Source: JAGHBT01 sp035311885 (GTDB lineage: Bacteria; Krumholzibacteriota; Krumholzibacteriia; Krumholzibacteriales; WJIX01). Taken from it: 57,379 nt of DNA. Below the pieces are notes generated by a model. The model was not told where the DNA came from, ran no database searches, and saw only the letters and a program-made list of their open reading frames with translations. The stretch's first letter is position 1. The number at the start of each line of letters is the position of its first letter. Location: assembly GCA_964554125.1 (NCBI GenBank), contig CAZKNG010000007.1, forward strand, positions 1 through 57,379, given 5' to 3'. Positions 34,728 through 43,662 of the stretch are shown one piece after another. The position numbers were made by a program, and so were the translations under genes.

Positions 34728-35819
34728 TCAAACAATTTTCAAATTGTAGTTAATATTCCCCATCTTTATCTTACTGGCATAATCGATCTGATGATTGCCG
34801 CTTACGGAATTTACCTTTAGAAAAGTATCTTCAGAGCCGTATGCTTTATTTACCATATCCAGGCTGGCTTTTTCGACAGCCACAATGTCGGTGGATGCCA
34901 GAACACCTACATCCTCCATGAAGGGTTTTCCGGCCCATCCGGCACAATCGCAATCCTTGGAAATATTAGCCGCCACATTTATAAACACCGCGTTCTTGGC
35001 GTCGCAAATCCCCTTGGCATATTCACATAACCGTTCCATAAAGACGCTTCCTTTTGTGCTGCCCCAGGGTACGTCAAAAGCCCCCACGGGACAGATAGTA
35101 AGACAGCTTCCGCATCCTATGCACTTTCCGGGGTCGATCTTGAGCGGTTCGATTGTGATCGCTCCGCCCGGGCAATTATTAACGCATGCTCCGCACTGCA
35201 CACATTTTGAAGGATCATATTTCGGGATTTCGGAAGCGTGCATTGCCATTTTCCCGGCTACAGATCCCATGCCCATTGACGCGTTTTTGATAGCGCCGCC
35301 GAAACCCGACATGCCGTGACCTTTGAAGTGCGTGAAAAACACTATTGTGTCGTAGTTATCAATATGGCTCCCAGTAATAATTTTTTTGTAGTGTTTGCCG
35401 TTAACTGGAATTTCCTTGTCGCCGTCGGAATCAATGATGTCGATGGGAGCGAAATCAAATCCGTGATTTTTTGCCAGCTGAATATGACTTTCCTTCTTAT
35501 TACGCCATTTGCTGACATATAACACGTTGGTTTCTATAAGAGTGGCGTCTAGTTCTTCGGCGAGGGGTTTTAGCATATGTGGTTCGATGTAATTTTTGTT
35601 TCCTTCTTCGCCGAAGTGAACCTTGATAGCGACTTTCCCCGTTACGTGTTCTTTAATTCTGTCGAAGACCTTTAAAACGCCTTCAGGTGAACTGCTTTTG
35701 CTGAAGAACACATCAGGCCGTTCTTTTTTCCGGCCGAAGATGATTTCAGGGTATGACAGCGCGAGCGCGAAAGAACCGGTTGCCGCGATGAATTCCCGAC
35801 GGGTTATCTTATTATCCAT
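34728..35819 (-). CDS. DUF362-family protein with two 4Fe-4S clusters and Tat-like signal
   Basis: The 363-residue product begins MDNKITRREFIAATGSFALAL, a twin-arginine-like signal, although the region after RR is short. The DUF362 core follows (VAIKVHFGEEGNKNYIEP, TIVFFTHFKGHGMSGFGGAIKN). Two ferredoxin motifs sit at about 200-250: CVQCGACVNNCPGG and CIGCGSCLTICPVG. The family is widespread in anaerobes and its function is poorly defined. Neighbours (membrane protein upstream, flavin reductase downstream) point to an electron-transfer chain at the cell surface. Confidence 0.85.
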   Translation of the reverse strand: MDNKITRREFIAATGSFALALSYPEIIFGRKKERPDVFFSKSSSPEGVLKVFDRIKEHVTGKVAIKVHFGEEGNKNYIEPHMLKPLAEELDATLIETNVLYVSKWRNKKESHIQLAKNHGFDFAPIDIIDSDGDKEIPVNGKHYKKIITGSHIDNYDTIVFFTHFKGHGMSGFGGAIKNASMGMGSVAGKMAMHASEIPKYDPSKCVQCGACVNNCPGGAITIEPLKIDPGKCIGCGSCLTICPVGAFDVPWGSTKGSVFMERLCEYAKGICDAKNAVFINVAANISKDCDCAGWAGKPFMEDVGVLASTDIVAVEKASLDMVNKAYGSEDTFLKVNSVSGNHQIDYASKIKMGNINYNLKIV

Positions 35820-35855
35820 GATATGCCTCCCGCGAAAAAATCAAAGAATGAAAAA

Positions 35856-36452
35856 TTATATTTTATCCCTTCCCTTGAGGGGTATAAAATATTTCCAGTG
35901 CCATATTATATGAAACAGGGAAATTACAAACATTGCAATGCCAGACTCAACATGCCAGAACAACAGATCGTAATAGAACGAGAATGAAATTCCGTAACTT
36001 ACCAGAATTGCAAGAACAGCACCGGTAATGCCGGATACGAGAAAGGTGATTAATAATATAATATTCCAGGTCTTTCTGTGTTTTGACCTTTTGATTCTTC
36101 CCTTTTTTTCAAGAGACAGAGTGATAAAATAAATTAAGATCAGAACCAGCGTTATTGGGATAAAATAATAACTCATCTTTTCGTGTGTTTCATTTTGAGC
36201 GTTATCAATATTCTGAACTTCATTTGCGGTTATTCTCTCTTCCGGCGGGATTTGTGACAGATCACAGATGCTGTCATTGTCTGTATCGATATATTTACAG
36301 CAAGTTCCGGGAAAAGGTTCATCTTTTCTCCCGAATGGGCAATTATCCCATTCAGATCCGCTTAGCGGCGTATTAAATATGAAAATAAAAACAACAAAAA
36401 CAGATATTAATATTTCAACGGTTTTGTATAGAGTTGTAAGAGGTTTTTTCAT
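35856..36452 (-). CDS. Membrane protein with Cys-rich periplasmic segment and DUF4405-like haem-type domain
   Basis: The 198-residue product starts with a membrane span or uncleaved signal, then a Cys- and Asp-rich segment (CPFGRKDEPFPGTCCKYIDTD, then SICDLS). That motif is common in predicted membrane redox proteins of anaerobes. Four spans follow. The last pair holds His residues (FWHVESGIAMF, LFHIIWHWKYF) placed as in small cytochrome b561-like or DUF4405 proteins, so haem binding is plausible. It is first in the minus-strand operon with the DUF362 and flavoredoxin-like genes, behind a strong promoter at 36647-36675. Confidence 0.7.
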   Translation of the reverse strand: MKKPLTTLYKTVEILISVFVVFIFIFNTPLSGSEWDNCPFGRKDEPFPGTCCKYIDTDNDSICDLSQIPPEERITANEVQNIDNAQNETHEKMSYYFIPITLVLILIYFITLSLEKKGRIKRSKHRKTWNIILLITFLVSGITGAVLAILVSYGISFSFYYDLLFWHVESGIAMFVISLFHIIWHWKYFIPLKGRDKI

Positions 36453-36646
36453 ACTCGGAACCTTTTGCTTATAAGTAAAACAGGGGGTTGCCGGATATCA
36501 GAGAATTTTTCATCTTTCAGTAAAAGATCAATTCTGTCAGGCTTCGTAAGTAACATGAAGGATCCCGCCAAATACTGTTCGCAACATGGCTGAATGGCAG
36601 AAGAACTTCATCTCAGCCGCAAACGGACCTGAATATCATCACAGGA
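36453..36646 (-). other. Long leader of the minus-strand redox operon
   Basis: Between the promoter and the first ATG about 185 nt are transcribed. The leader can fold: GGCTGA (36588-36593) pairs with TCAGCC (36613-36618), enclosing a GAAG/CTTC mini-stem. It matches no riboswitch I know. The rest of the gene-free stretch 36676-36908 is AT-rich DNA upstream of the S46 gene, with only weak promoter-like TATATT near 36840. Confidence 0.4.
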
Positions 36647-36675
36647 ATTATAAGGGTAAAAAGCCGGCGAGTCAA
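36647..36675 (-). promoter_or_regulatory. Strong sigma70-type promoter of the redox operon
   Basis: On the minus strand: TTGACT (36670-36675), a 17-nt spacer, then perfect TATAAT (36647-36652). Confidence 0.8.
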
Positions 36676-36908
36676 CGTTTTGTTAATTTTGACTTTTAAC
36701 AATTTATTTATTTTATATCCGTAATCAGTCTCCCCCCTGTTTCCCATCTGAGTTAAAAGGTGCGTCAGATCAGCTCGGGGAAAGTTCAGCCCCCGTGGTC
36801 CCGGCGATAAATGTGCTTTCCCGATTTATTTTTTTTTGTTATATTTTCACCCTGAATCAGAGGAGTAACAAAGAAGTAGTAAACACCTTGATAGAGAAGG
36901 AGGTTTTA

Positions 36909-39077
36909 ATGAGGTTTAAAGCCGGCATATCTGTATTGGCACTTTTTGTTCTTATTGCCGCTTTCCCGGTTTCAGCCGAAGAGGGCATGTGGCAGCTGGA
37001 CAAAATAGACGATAATCTCTTCGAGCAGATGAAAGATCTGGGTCTTGAGCTTTCGCGGGATGAAATCTATACGCCTGAAGGTGATGGAATTGCTTCCGCT
37101 ATAGTAGATCTTGGCGGAGGCACCGGTTCATTTGTTTCCGGCAAGGGATTGATTCTAACAAATCATCATGTTGCATTTGGGGCTCTTCAGAGGTCCAGTT
37201 CAACCGAGAGCAACTTCATAGAGGAAGGCTTTTACGCGGATTCATACGAGAAGGAAATCAAAGCCCCCGGTTACAGGGCGTCTGTTCTGATTTCTGTTGA
37301 AGATGTATCAGAGGAAGTCTTGAGCGCTGCGGAGGGGCTTAAAGGCGTTGAAAGATACGAAGCAATTGAGAACAAGACAAAAGCGCTGGTTAAGAAAGCT
37401 GAAGAGGGAAAAGATGTCAAATGCCGCATTTCAAGTTTCTACGGAGGGATGCTGTATAAACTCTTTACCTATTTTACCATGAAGGATGTAAGAATCGTAT
37501 ATGCTCCTCCGAAATCGATCGGGAATTACGGAGGCGATATTGATAACTGGATGTGGCCCAGGCACACGGGTGATTTTTCTTTCTTCAGGGCTTATGTCGC
37601 TCCAGACGGAAGTTCCGCGGAATACGCCGAAGAGAATGTTCCCTACGAACCCGATCTTTATCTGCCCGTTTCAACAGAGGGGTATGAAAAAGATGATTAC
37701 ACGATGATAATAGGGTTTCCGGGAAGGACTATGCGTTACCGTACTTCATATTCGGTAGGGTATAATCAGAACTGGAGCTATCCTCTCAGGATAAAGGTCT
37801 TCGGCGAAATGATAGATCTATTCCGGAAAGCGGCGCAGAAAAATCCCGCGGCGGCTATAAAAGTGGCTTCCTTTGATCAGATGCTGAATAACGCGATGAA
37901 GAATTACAAAGGTATGCTGGAGGGCTTCAAAAAAGCCGGTCTTCTTGACTTGAAGGTTGAGGAAGAAAAGCAGTTCAAGGGATGGCTGAACGGGAACAGG
38001 AAAATGAAAAAGAAATACGGCGATCTTCTCCCGGCCATAGAGGCTCTTTACAGGGAGCAGGAAACTTACCGTGAAAAGAGTTTTGTTATGGGATTTGCCG
38101 GTTTCGGGTGCCAGATGCTGAGGGCTGCCAACACACTTGTAAGATGGAGTGAGGAAAAAACCAAAGATGACTTAGAGAGAGATCCCGGATATATGGAAAG
38201 AGATACGACAAAACTTAAAACCGGTCTCAGAACCATTCAGATGAGTTATGATGAAGATGTGGATAAAGAGGTTCTTAAGTATTTTCTGGTAAAATCCCGA
38301 AAGCTTCCGGAAGAACAGAGGATAGAAGCATTCGACAGTTTGCTGGCCGCAGCGGACGGCAGTGATAATGAAAGCAGGATTAATGACGCAGTAGAAAAGC
38401 TCTACGAGAAAACCGCTCTCGGCAAGGTCGATGAAAGACTCCGTGTTTTCGAACTTTCCCGCCGGGAAGTTTTAGAGTCTGAAGATCCCTTTATCAGATT
38501 GGCTCTGAGTCTTGCTCCTGAAAGAAGAGAGATTGAAAAGCGCGGCAAGGAATTCAGCGGCGAGATATCAACCCTGAGGCCGAAGTTGATAAAAGCATAC
38601 AGAAAGTTCAAGGGCGGAGCTTTCTACCCGGACGCGAACAGCACTATCCGCCTTACATTCGGAACTGTAAAGGGATATTCACCGTCTGAAGATGTTCATT
38701 ATGACTATATTACTTCCCTCAGCGGTGTTGTTGAAAAACATACCGGGGAGATGCCCTTTGACTGTCCGGAGAAACTCCGAGAGATCAGCAAAGCGGGGGA
38801 TTACGGAAAGTATGAGGATGAATCTCTAGGGGATATCCCCGTCGATTTTCTTTCAACCTGTGATATAACGGGAGGAAACTCAGGAAGCCCGATAATGAAC
38901 GGAAAGGGAGAAGTTATTGGCGCGGCATTTGACGGGAACTACGAAAGTATATCCGCCGATTACCTTTTTGACGAGGACCTGACAAGATGTATAAGTGTGG
39001 ATTCACGTTACATTCTTTTCATCCTCGACAGGTTCAGCGGAGCGGATAAACTCCTTGAGGAGATGACTATACACTAA
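36909..39077 (+). CDS. S46-family dipeptidyl-peptidase (DPP7-type)
   Basis: The start at 36909 has AGGAGG six nt upstream and opens a signal peptide (MRFKAGISVLALFVLIAAFPVSAEEGMW). The mature protein begins MWQLDKIDD, typical of S46. Catalytic residues are visible: His in ILTNHHVAFGAL (86/87), Asp222 in WPRHTGDFSFFR and Ser658 in GGNSGSPIMN. The position equivalent to residue 673 of the Porphyromonas enzymes is Gly676 (AFDGNYE). Gly marks DPP7, which prefers hydrophobic P1 residues; DPP11 has Arg and prefers acidic ones. It should release dipeptides in the periplasm for uptake. Length 722 is normal. A clear terminator follows at 39112. Confidence 0.94.
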   Translation: MRFKAGISVLALFVLIAAFPVSAEEGMWQLDKIDDNLFEQMKDLGLELSRDEIYTPEGDGIASAIVDLGGGTGSFVSGKGLILTNHHVAFGALQRSSSTESNFIEEGFYADSYEKEIKAPGYRASVLISVEDVSEEVLSAAEGLKGVERYEAIENKTKALVKKAEEGKDVKCRISSFYGGMLYKLFTYFTMKDVRIVYAPPKSIGNYGGDIDNWMWPRHTGDFSFFRAYVAPDGSSAEYAEENVPYEPDLYLPVSTEGYEKDDYTMIIGFPGRTMRYRTSYSVGYNQNWSYPLRIKVFGEMIDLFRKAAQKNPAAAIKVASFDQMLNNAMKNYKGMLEGFKKAGLLDLKVEEEKQFKGWLNGNRKMKKKYGDLLPAIEALYREQETYREKSFVMGFAGFGCQMLRAANTLVRWSEEKTKDDLERDPGYMERDTTKLKTGLRTIQMSYDEDVDKEVLKYFLVKSRKLPEEQRIEAFDSLLAAADGSDNESRINDAVEKLYEKTALGKVDERLRVFELSRREVLESEDPFIRLALSLAPERREIEKRGKEFSGEISTLRPKLIKAYRKFKGGAFYPDANSTIRLTFGTVKGYSPSEDVHYDYITSLSGVVEKHTGEMPFDCPEKLREISKAGDYGKYEDESLGDIPVDFLSTCDITGGNSGSPIMNGKGEVIGAAFDGNYESISADYLFDEDLTRCISVDSRYILFILDRFSGADKLLEEMTIH

Positions 39078-39111
39078 TGCCGCAAGTAGATTATCATTAC
39101 TAAATGTTACT

Positions 39112-39144
39112 GGCGGAAGAGGATGCTCTTCCGCCGGTTTTTTT
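39112..39144 (+). terminator. Intrinsic terminator after the S46 peptidase gene
   Basis: A perfect 10-bp stem (GGCGGAAGAG 39112-39121, CTCTTCCGCC 39126-39135) with a 4-nt loop is followed by GG and T7 (39138-39144). It overlaps an in-frame ATG at 39104 of the next gene, which argues for that gene's start at 39161. Confidence 0.92.
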
Positions 39145-39160
39145 ACAGAGGAAAGTGCAG

Positions 39161-40036
39161 ATGGGTGAATTCTTCGCGTTATTATGCGCTCTGATATGGG
39201 GGCTTGCCGTAATATGCTTTAAAAAAACGGGAGAGAGTGTATCCCCGTTTGCTCTTACCCTGTTCCGTGTGGGTGTGACAAGTTTTCTTCTGGTTATTAC
39301 CGTCAAGATAACGGGAGAAGAGATATGGAACAACGCTCCTCTTGAAGATTATCTGATTCTATTTGCCAGCGGAGTTATAGCTATCGCGGTATCCGACACG
39401 ATGTTTCATCACGCTCTTAATGAAATCGGCGCCGGGCTTATGGCCGTTATGGACTGTTTTTATTCTCCGTCAGTTATATTTTTTGCCTTTCTGCTTCTGG
39501 GGGAAGGAATAGGAATCCCTCAATACGCGGGAATGTTTCTTGTCTTTACCGCTATATTCATCTCCTCCAGACATAAACCGCCTCCGGGAAAATCCAGGCG
39601 GGATTTGATAATTGGATTCCTCTGGGGAATGGGAGCCATGGTGACACTCGGATTCGGAGTTGTAATAGCAAAACCTGTTCTTTCAAGATCATCGCTCATA
39701 TGGGCAACGGCGGTCAGGCAACTGGGAAGCCTGTTTGTTCTTGTTCCAGCGGCTCTTATTTCGGGTAAGAGGAAAAAATTCTTTTCTGTTTTCAAACCTT
39801 CGGCGAGCTGGAAATTTTCTCTCCCGGGAACAATTCTCGGATCGTATCTGGCTCTTATCTTCTGGTTGGGAGGAATGAAATATACCAAGGCGGGAATAGC
39901 CGCGATACTCAATCAGACCAGTACGATATATGTAATTATCTTCGCGGCCATATTTCTGGGAGAGCCCTTTACAAAGCGCAAGGCCGTGTCTGTAGTGCTG
40001 GCATTAGCGGGGATTCTGCTGGTTACCTTTGGTTAA
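39161..40036 (+). CDS. EamA/DMT-family transporter
   Basis: The start at 39161 has AGAGGAAAG upstream and begins directly at the first span (MGEFFALLCALIWGLAVICFKK). The 291-residue product has ten spans in two EamA repeats; the second starts near GFLWGMGAMVTLGFGVVIAK and ends ILNQTSTIYVIIFAAIFLGEPFTKRKAVSVVLALAGILLV. These carriers export amino acids or metabolites, but the substrate cannot be told. It is likely cotranscribed with the next gene, 40 nt downstream. Confidence 0.9.
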   Translation: MGEFFALLCALIWGLAVICFKKTGESVSPFALTLFRVGVTSFLLVITVKITGEEIWNNAPLEDYLILFASGVIAIAVSDTMFHHALNEIGAGLMAVMDCFYSPSVIFFAFLLLGEGIGIPQYAGMFLVFTAIFISSRHKPPPGKSRRDLIIGFLWGMGAMVTLGFGVVIAKPVLSRSSLIWATAVRQLGSLFVLVPAALISGKRKKFFSVFKPSASWKFSLPGTILGSYLALIFWLGGMKYTKAGIAAILNQTSTIYVIIFAAIFLGEPFTKRKAVSVVLALAGILLVTFG

Positions 40037-40076
40037 CTGATATGTTCAGACAGGATATCTTTCCTGGAGGCGTATA

Positions 40077-41447
40077 ATGATCGAGATACTTAAACTACTT
40101 AATCTCATCTCTCTCGCCGGCATTGGATTGTTCTTCTTTTTCCTCGGGGTTACTTCCCTCCTCGAGAAAGAATTCAGAGCAGCTCTTTTAAGCGCCGCGT
40201 TTTTAATATCCTGCATCATTCTCTGGCTGCTTTTAGATCAATTTTCAGATATTGGATGGATCAGGTTGTGCAATGCCGCGGGACTCGCCCTCCTGGCAGT
40301 TTTCGGGATTGTTTCCCTCTTTCGTTTCTTCCCCGGCTCAGGTGAAGAAAGAGATATATCACGGGCGGCGAGATACGATGAACGCGACAATATCTTTTCA
40401 AGAAGCAACCTATGGGACCATCCTCATCTGATGGAGGAATACTATAAAGATAAGCCGCGCTTAAAGGAGATAGACGGGGAAATTCGCGGCAGACCCGGCT
40501 TTGGATCGAGTAAGCATACATATTTTGATTATTATTCAACCCCCTGTTTTATTTCCGCTTTTGAGTATCTCGAGAAAACAATCCCCGCCTCGAGGGGGGT
40601 TCCGGCACAGGAGAAAAAGAAGATAGATAAAAAGAGATTTACTGAAGCGATAACTGAAATGGCAAAGTTCTACGGCGCTTCCGACGCGGGGGTTACATCC
40701 CTGAAAGGGTATCATCTCTATAGTCATAGGGGCCGGCACGCCGACGGCTGGGGCGAAGAGATAACAAATACGCATAAAACGGCTATAGTAATTGTCGCGC
40801 CGATGAATGTCGAAATGTTTAAAAAAGCTCCTTCCAACAGTGTTATTCAGGAATCGGCCAGGAAATATGTTGAAACGGCAAAAATATCCAATCTTATTGC
40901 CTCTTATATCAGAACTTTCGGATACGGGGCCAGGGCGCATAATGACGCTAATTATGAGACTCTGTGCGTTCCGCTCGCCGTTGACGCGGGGTTGGGGGAA
41001 TTGGGAAGAATGGGGTTGCTTGTTCATAAAAGGTATGGACCGAGTGTAAGACTTGCCGTAGTAACTACCGAGCTGGAACTTCCGGGTTCGAAAAGGAAGG
41101 ATTTTCATATTGAAAGTTTCTGTAAATTCTGCAAAAAGTGTTCTGATAATTGTCCTACCGGATCTATAAGCGGGGGAAGTGAGCCGGAAAGTAGGGGGTT
41201 TAAGCACTGGTCAATTGATCAGGAAAAGTGCTTTTCTTACTGGAGAAAAATAGGTTCCGACTGCGGAATCTGCCTTGCCGTCTGTCCCTATTCAAAACCT
41301 GACAATTTGATGCACAGGCTGGTCCGTTTTTATATATCGCGTAATATATTGAATCAGAGAGTAGCGCTCTTTTTTGATGATCTGATGTACGGACGGAAAA
41401 AGAAGAAGCCGAAGAAGAATCCGGAAAAAATATTTCTCAACAGATAA
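40077..41447 (+). CDS. Membrane-anchored reductive-dehalogenase-like Fe-S protein
   Basis: The 456-residue product starts with three hydrophobic segments (about 3-30, 35-52, 62-85) and no Tat signal. The soluble part resembles the RdhA family: RYDERDNIFSRSNLW, a central region with YGARAHNDANYETLCVPLAVDAGLGELGRMGLLVHKRYGPSVRLAVVTT, and two 4Fe-4S motifs, CKFCKKCSDNCPTG and the degenerate C-x10-C-x2-C-x3-C of CFSYWRKIGSDCGICLAVCPYS. RdhA enzymes bind a corrinoid and reduce organohalides; relatives include the queuosine reductase QueG. The N-terminal membrane anchor and missing Tat signal set it apart from respiratory RdhA, so the active site probably faces the cytoplasm. Substrate unknown. Confidence 0.75.
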   Translation: MIEILKLLNLISLAGIGLFFFFLGVTSLLEKEFRAALLSAAFLISCIILWLLLDQFSDIGWIRLCNAAGLALLAVFGIVSLFRFFPGSGEERDISRAARYDERDNIFSRSNLWDHPHLMEEYYKDKPRLKEIDGEIRGRPGFGSSKHTYFDYYSTPCFISAFEYLEKTIPASRGVPAQEKKKIDKKRFTEAITEMAKFYGASDAGVTSLKGYHLYSHRGRHADGWGEEITNTHKTAIVIVAPMNVEMFKKAPSNSVIQESARKYVETAKISNLIASYIRTFGYGARAHNDANYETLCVPLAVDAGLGELGRMGLLVHKRYGPSVRLAVVTTELELPGSKRKDFHIESFCKFCKKCSDNCPTGSISGGSEPESRGFKHWSIDQEKCFSYWRKIGSDCGICLAVCPYSKPDNLMHRLVRFYISRNILNQRVALFFDDLMYGRKKKKPKKNPEKIFLNR

Positions 41448-41528
41448 GCAGCCTGCTGTTACAAATCTCCGGATATCTTATAAGGGTTTAAAAACCGGGG
41501 AAACTCCACGCGCAGAATACTCTTGAAA

Positions 41529-41559
41529 TTGGAACTTGAATTTGAATATTGTATATAAT
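41529..41559 (+). promoter_or_regulatory. Possible promoter of the MoxR-Bat operon
   Basis: A perfect TATAAT (41554-41559) lies 110 nt before the MoxR start. The best -35 is TTGGAA (41529-41534) at a 19-nt spacing, which is weak. Confidence 0.45.
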
Positions 41560-41668
41560 ACTTAAAGCAGCATTTGATATCAGGCTTTCAGGATTCCGAA
41601 GGCCTGAGTTTATTTACAAGCAGGAAGTTTTAGTTCTAGAAAATGGGTTTTACCGGGAGAAGATGATT

Positions 41669-42658
41669 ATGGCGATTGACGTTAAGCAGATAGGGGAAAA
41701 GGTTAAAAAGGAAAGCGGTGTTTTAGAAAGTATCAAAACTGAATTTTCCAGAGTAGTTGTAGGGCAGGAGTATCTTATCGACCGCCTGATGATAGGACTT
41801 CTGTGTAATAATCACGTTCTTATCGAAGGTGTGCCGGGGCTCGCAAAAACACTCGCTGTCACTACTCTTTCAAGAACGATTCACGCTTCTTTTCAGAGGA
41901 TACAGTTTACTCCCGATCTCCTTCCGGCAGATCTGCTCGGAACCCTCATATACAATCCGCAGTCAGGTGAATTCACAACTAAAAAAGGACCTATTTTCGC
42001 TAATATCATACTCGCGGATGAGATAAACCGGGCGCCGGCAAAGGTGCAGAGCGCCCTTCTGGAAGCTATGCAGGAAAGGCATATCACCATAGGGAGCAAA
42101 AGCCACATGCTTGACGACCCCTTTATGGTACTTGCCACACAAAACCCGATCGAGCAGGAGGGAACGTATCCCCTTCCGGAAGCTCAAGTGGACAGGTTTA
42201 TGCTGAAATTGAAAGTCAACTATCCGAGCAGACAACAGGAGAAAGAGATTTTAAAGAAGATGGCCGGCTCATCGCCCGATACAGATGTAGACGCGGTTAT
42301 CGAACCTTCCGATATAAAGAGACTCAGGAAATTAAATGACGAGATTTATATGGATGAAAAGATCGAAGATTATATCCTGGATATAGTTCAGGCGACCAGG
42401 AATCCCGAGGAGTACGGCCTCAAAATAAGCGATCTGATTCAGTACGGAGCTTCTCCTCGCGCCACTCTCTTTCTTGCTATGGCTTCGAGAGCGTACGCCT
42501 TTCTTCGGGGAAGGGGGTATGTTACTCCGCAGGATGTAAAGTCGATAGGCATGGATGTTTTAAGACACAGAGTGATAATTACTTATGAAGCTGAAGCTGA
42601 AGAGAAAGTCCCTGAGGACATTGTAAGTTTGATCTTTGATAATGTCCCCGTCCCTTAA
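41669..42658 (+). CDS. MoxR-family AAA+ ATPase
   Basis: The start at 41669 has GGGAGA eight nt upstream; longer in-frame starts overlap the promoter. The 329-residue product has Walker A GVPGLAKT, Walker B LADEINRAPAKVQSALLEAMQE and TQNPIEQEGTYPLPEAQVDRFML. MoxR proteins act as chaperone-like ATPases with von Willebrand A partners. Two such partners, BatA and BatB, and a DUF58 protein follow in the operon. Confidence 0.94.
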   Translation: MAIDVKQIGEKVKKESGVLESIKTEFSRVVVGQEYLIDRLMIGLLCNNHVLIEGVPGLAKTLAVTTLSRTIHASFQRIQFTPDLLPADLLGTLIYNPQSGEFTTKKGPIFANIILADEINRAPAKVQSALLEAMQERHITIGSKSHMLDDPFMVLATQNPIEQEGTYPLPEAQVDRFMLKLKVNYPSRQQEKEILKKMAGSSPDTDVDAVIEPSDIKRLRKLNDEIYMDEKIEDYILDIVQATRNPEEYGLKISDLIQYGASPRATLFLAMASRAYAFLRGRGYVTPQDVKSIGMDVLRHRVIITYEAEAEEKVPEDIVSLIFDNVPVP

Positions 42659-42721
42659 ACGGCAGACATATCACGCTGAATTTATTTGCCTGCCGGCAGA
42701 GTTTAGAAGTGAATAAATACT

Positions 42722-43609
42722 ATGATTACGAAAGAATTGGCGAAAAAGATAAGAACTCTTCAGATAACTACAACCAGGGTTGTTAATGAAATACTCGCGG
42801 GTGAATACGGGAGTGTTTTCAAGGGCCGGGGGATGGAGTTTGATGAAGTGAGAGAATATCTTCCCGGCGACGATGTGCGTTCCATAGACTGGAATGTGAC
42901 GGCGCGTACGGGCGTTCCTCATGTAAAGAGGTTTGTTGAGGAAAGAGAACTTTCTGTCATGTTTATTGTCGACCTTTCCGCTTCCGGCAGGTTCGGAAGC
43001 GTAAACAAACTTAAAAATGAAGTCGCGGCTGAACTCTGCGCCCTGCTGGCTTTCTCCGCCGTAAAGAATAATGACAAGGTCGGGTTGATTCTATTTACAG
43101 ACCATGTTGAGAAATATATTCCTCCTAAGAAGGGTACAAAGCATGTTCTCAGGGTTATCAGGGAACTACTCAGTTTCAAGCCGCGAAAGGTAAAGACGGA
43201 CATAACCGGAGCTCTGGATTTCTTTGGAAAGGTTGCTACTAAGAAAGCTGTCGTTTTTCTTGTTTCCGATTTTCTCTCGGAAGGATTTGAAAAACGGATG
43301 AGTATAATAGGCAGGAAACACGACCTGATAGCGGCGACGATTGTTGATCCGAGGGAAGTGGTTCTTCCTGACGCGGGGCTTGTAGAACTTGAAGACGCCG
43401 AAACCGGAGAGATAGTTCTAGTGGACACTTCGAGCGCCGGTGTTAGAAAGAATTATGAACANNNNNNNNNNCATTTCGGCAGAGAGCAGTCCAGGAAATT
43501 CAAGAAGCTCTTCGCCTCTATGCGTATAGATCATATAGAGATCACCAATGGCAGAAATTATATCCCGGAACTTGTAAGGTTCTTCAGAATGAGAGAAAAG
43601 CGTTATTGA
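42722..43609 (+). CDS. DUF58-family VWA-like protein, interrupted by an assembly gap
   Basis: The 295-residue product has the DUF58 signature GRGMEFDEVREYLPGDDVRSIDWNVTARTG and a degenerate VWA fold (MFIVDLSASG, VFLVSDFLSEGF). It normally works with MoxR on membrane-protein or envelope maturation. Ten Ns at 43462-43471 replace about four codons near residue 248. The frame is kept across them and the C-terminus (HIEITNGRNYIPELVRFFRMREKR) is normal, so the gene is probably intact in the genome, but the true gap size is unknown. Confidence 0.88.
   Translation: MITKELAKKIRTLQITTTRVVNEILAGEYGSVFKGRGMEFDEVREYLPGDDVRSIDWNVTARTGVPHVKRFVEERELSVMFIVDLSASGRFGSVNKLKNEVAAELCALLAFSAVKNNDKVGLILFTDHVEKYIPPKKGTKHVLRVIRELLSFKPRKVKTDITGALDFFGKVATKKAVVFLVSDFLSEGFEKRMSIIGRKHDLIAATIVDPREVVLPDAGLVELEDAETGEIVLVDTSSAGVRKNYEXXXXHFGREQSRKFKKLFASMRIDHIEITNGRNYIPELVRFFRMREKRY
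43462..43471. other. Assembly gap (10 N)
   Basis: Ten consecutive Ns inside the DUF58 gene. This looks like a scaffold join of nominal length in a draft or metagenome assembly. Confidence 0.98.
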
Positions 43610-43662
43610 CCTTTTGACTATATGGTTTTCAAAGGTATGGATTTAAAGAGAACGGAGCTCGT

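Noticed and set aside
39104..39160. Upstream start for the DMT transporter
   Set aside because: These codons form the terminator of the S46 gene; the 39161 ATG has the ribosome site.
40536..41207. 223-codon minus-strand frame
   Set aside because: It is antisense to the RdhA-like gene and shows no recognisable protein features.
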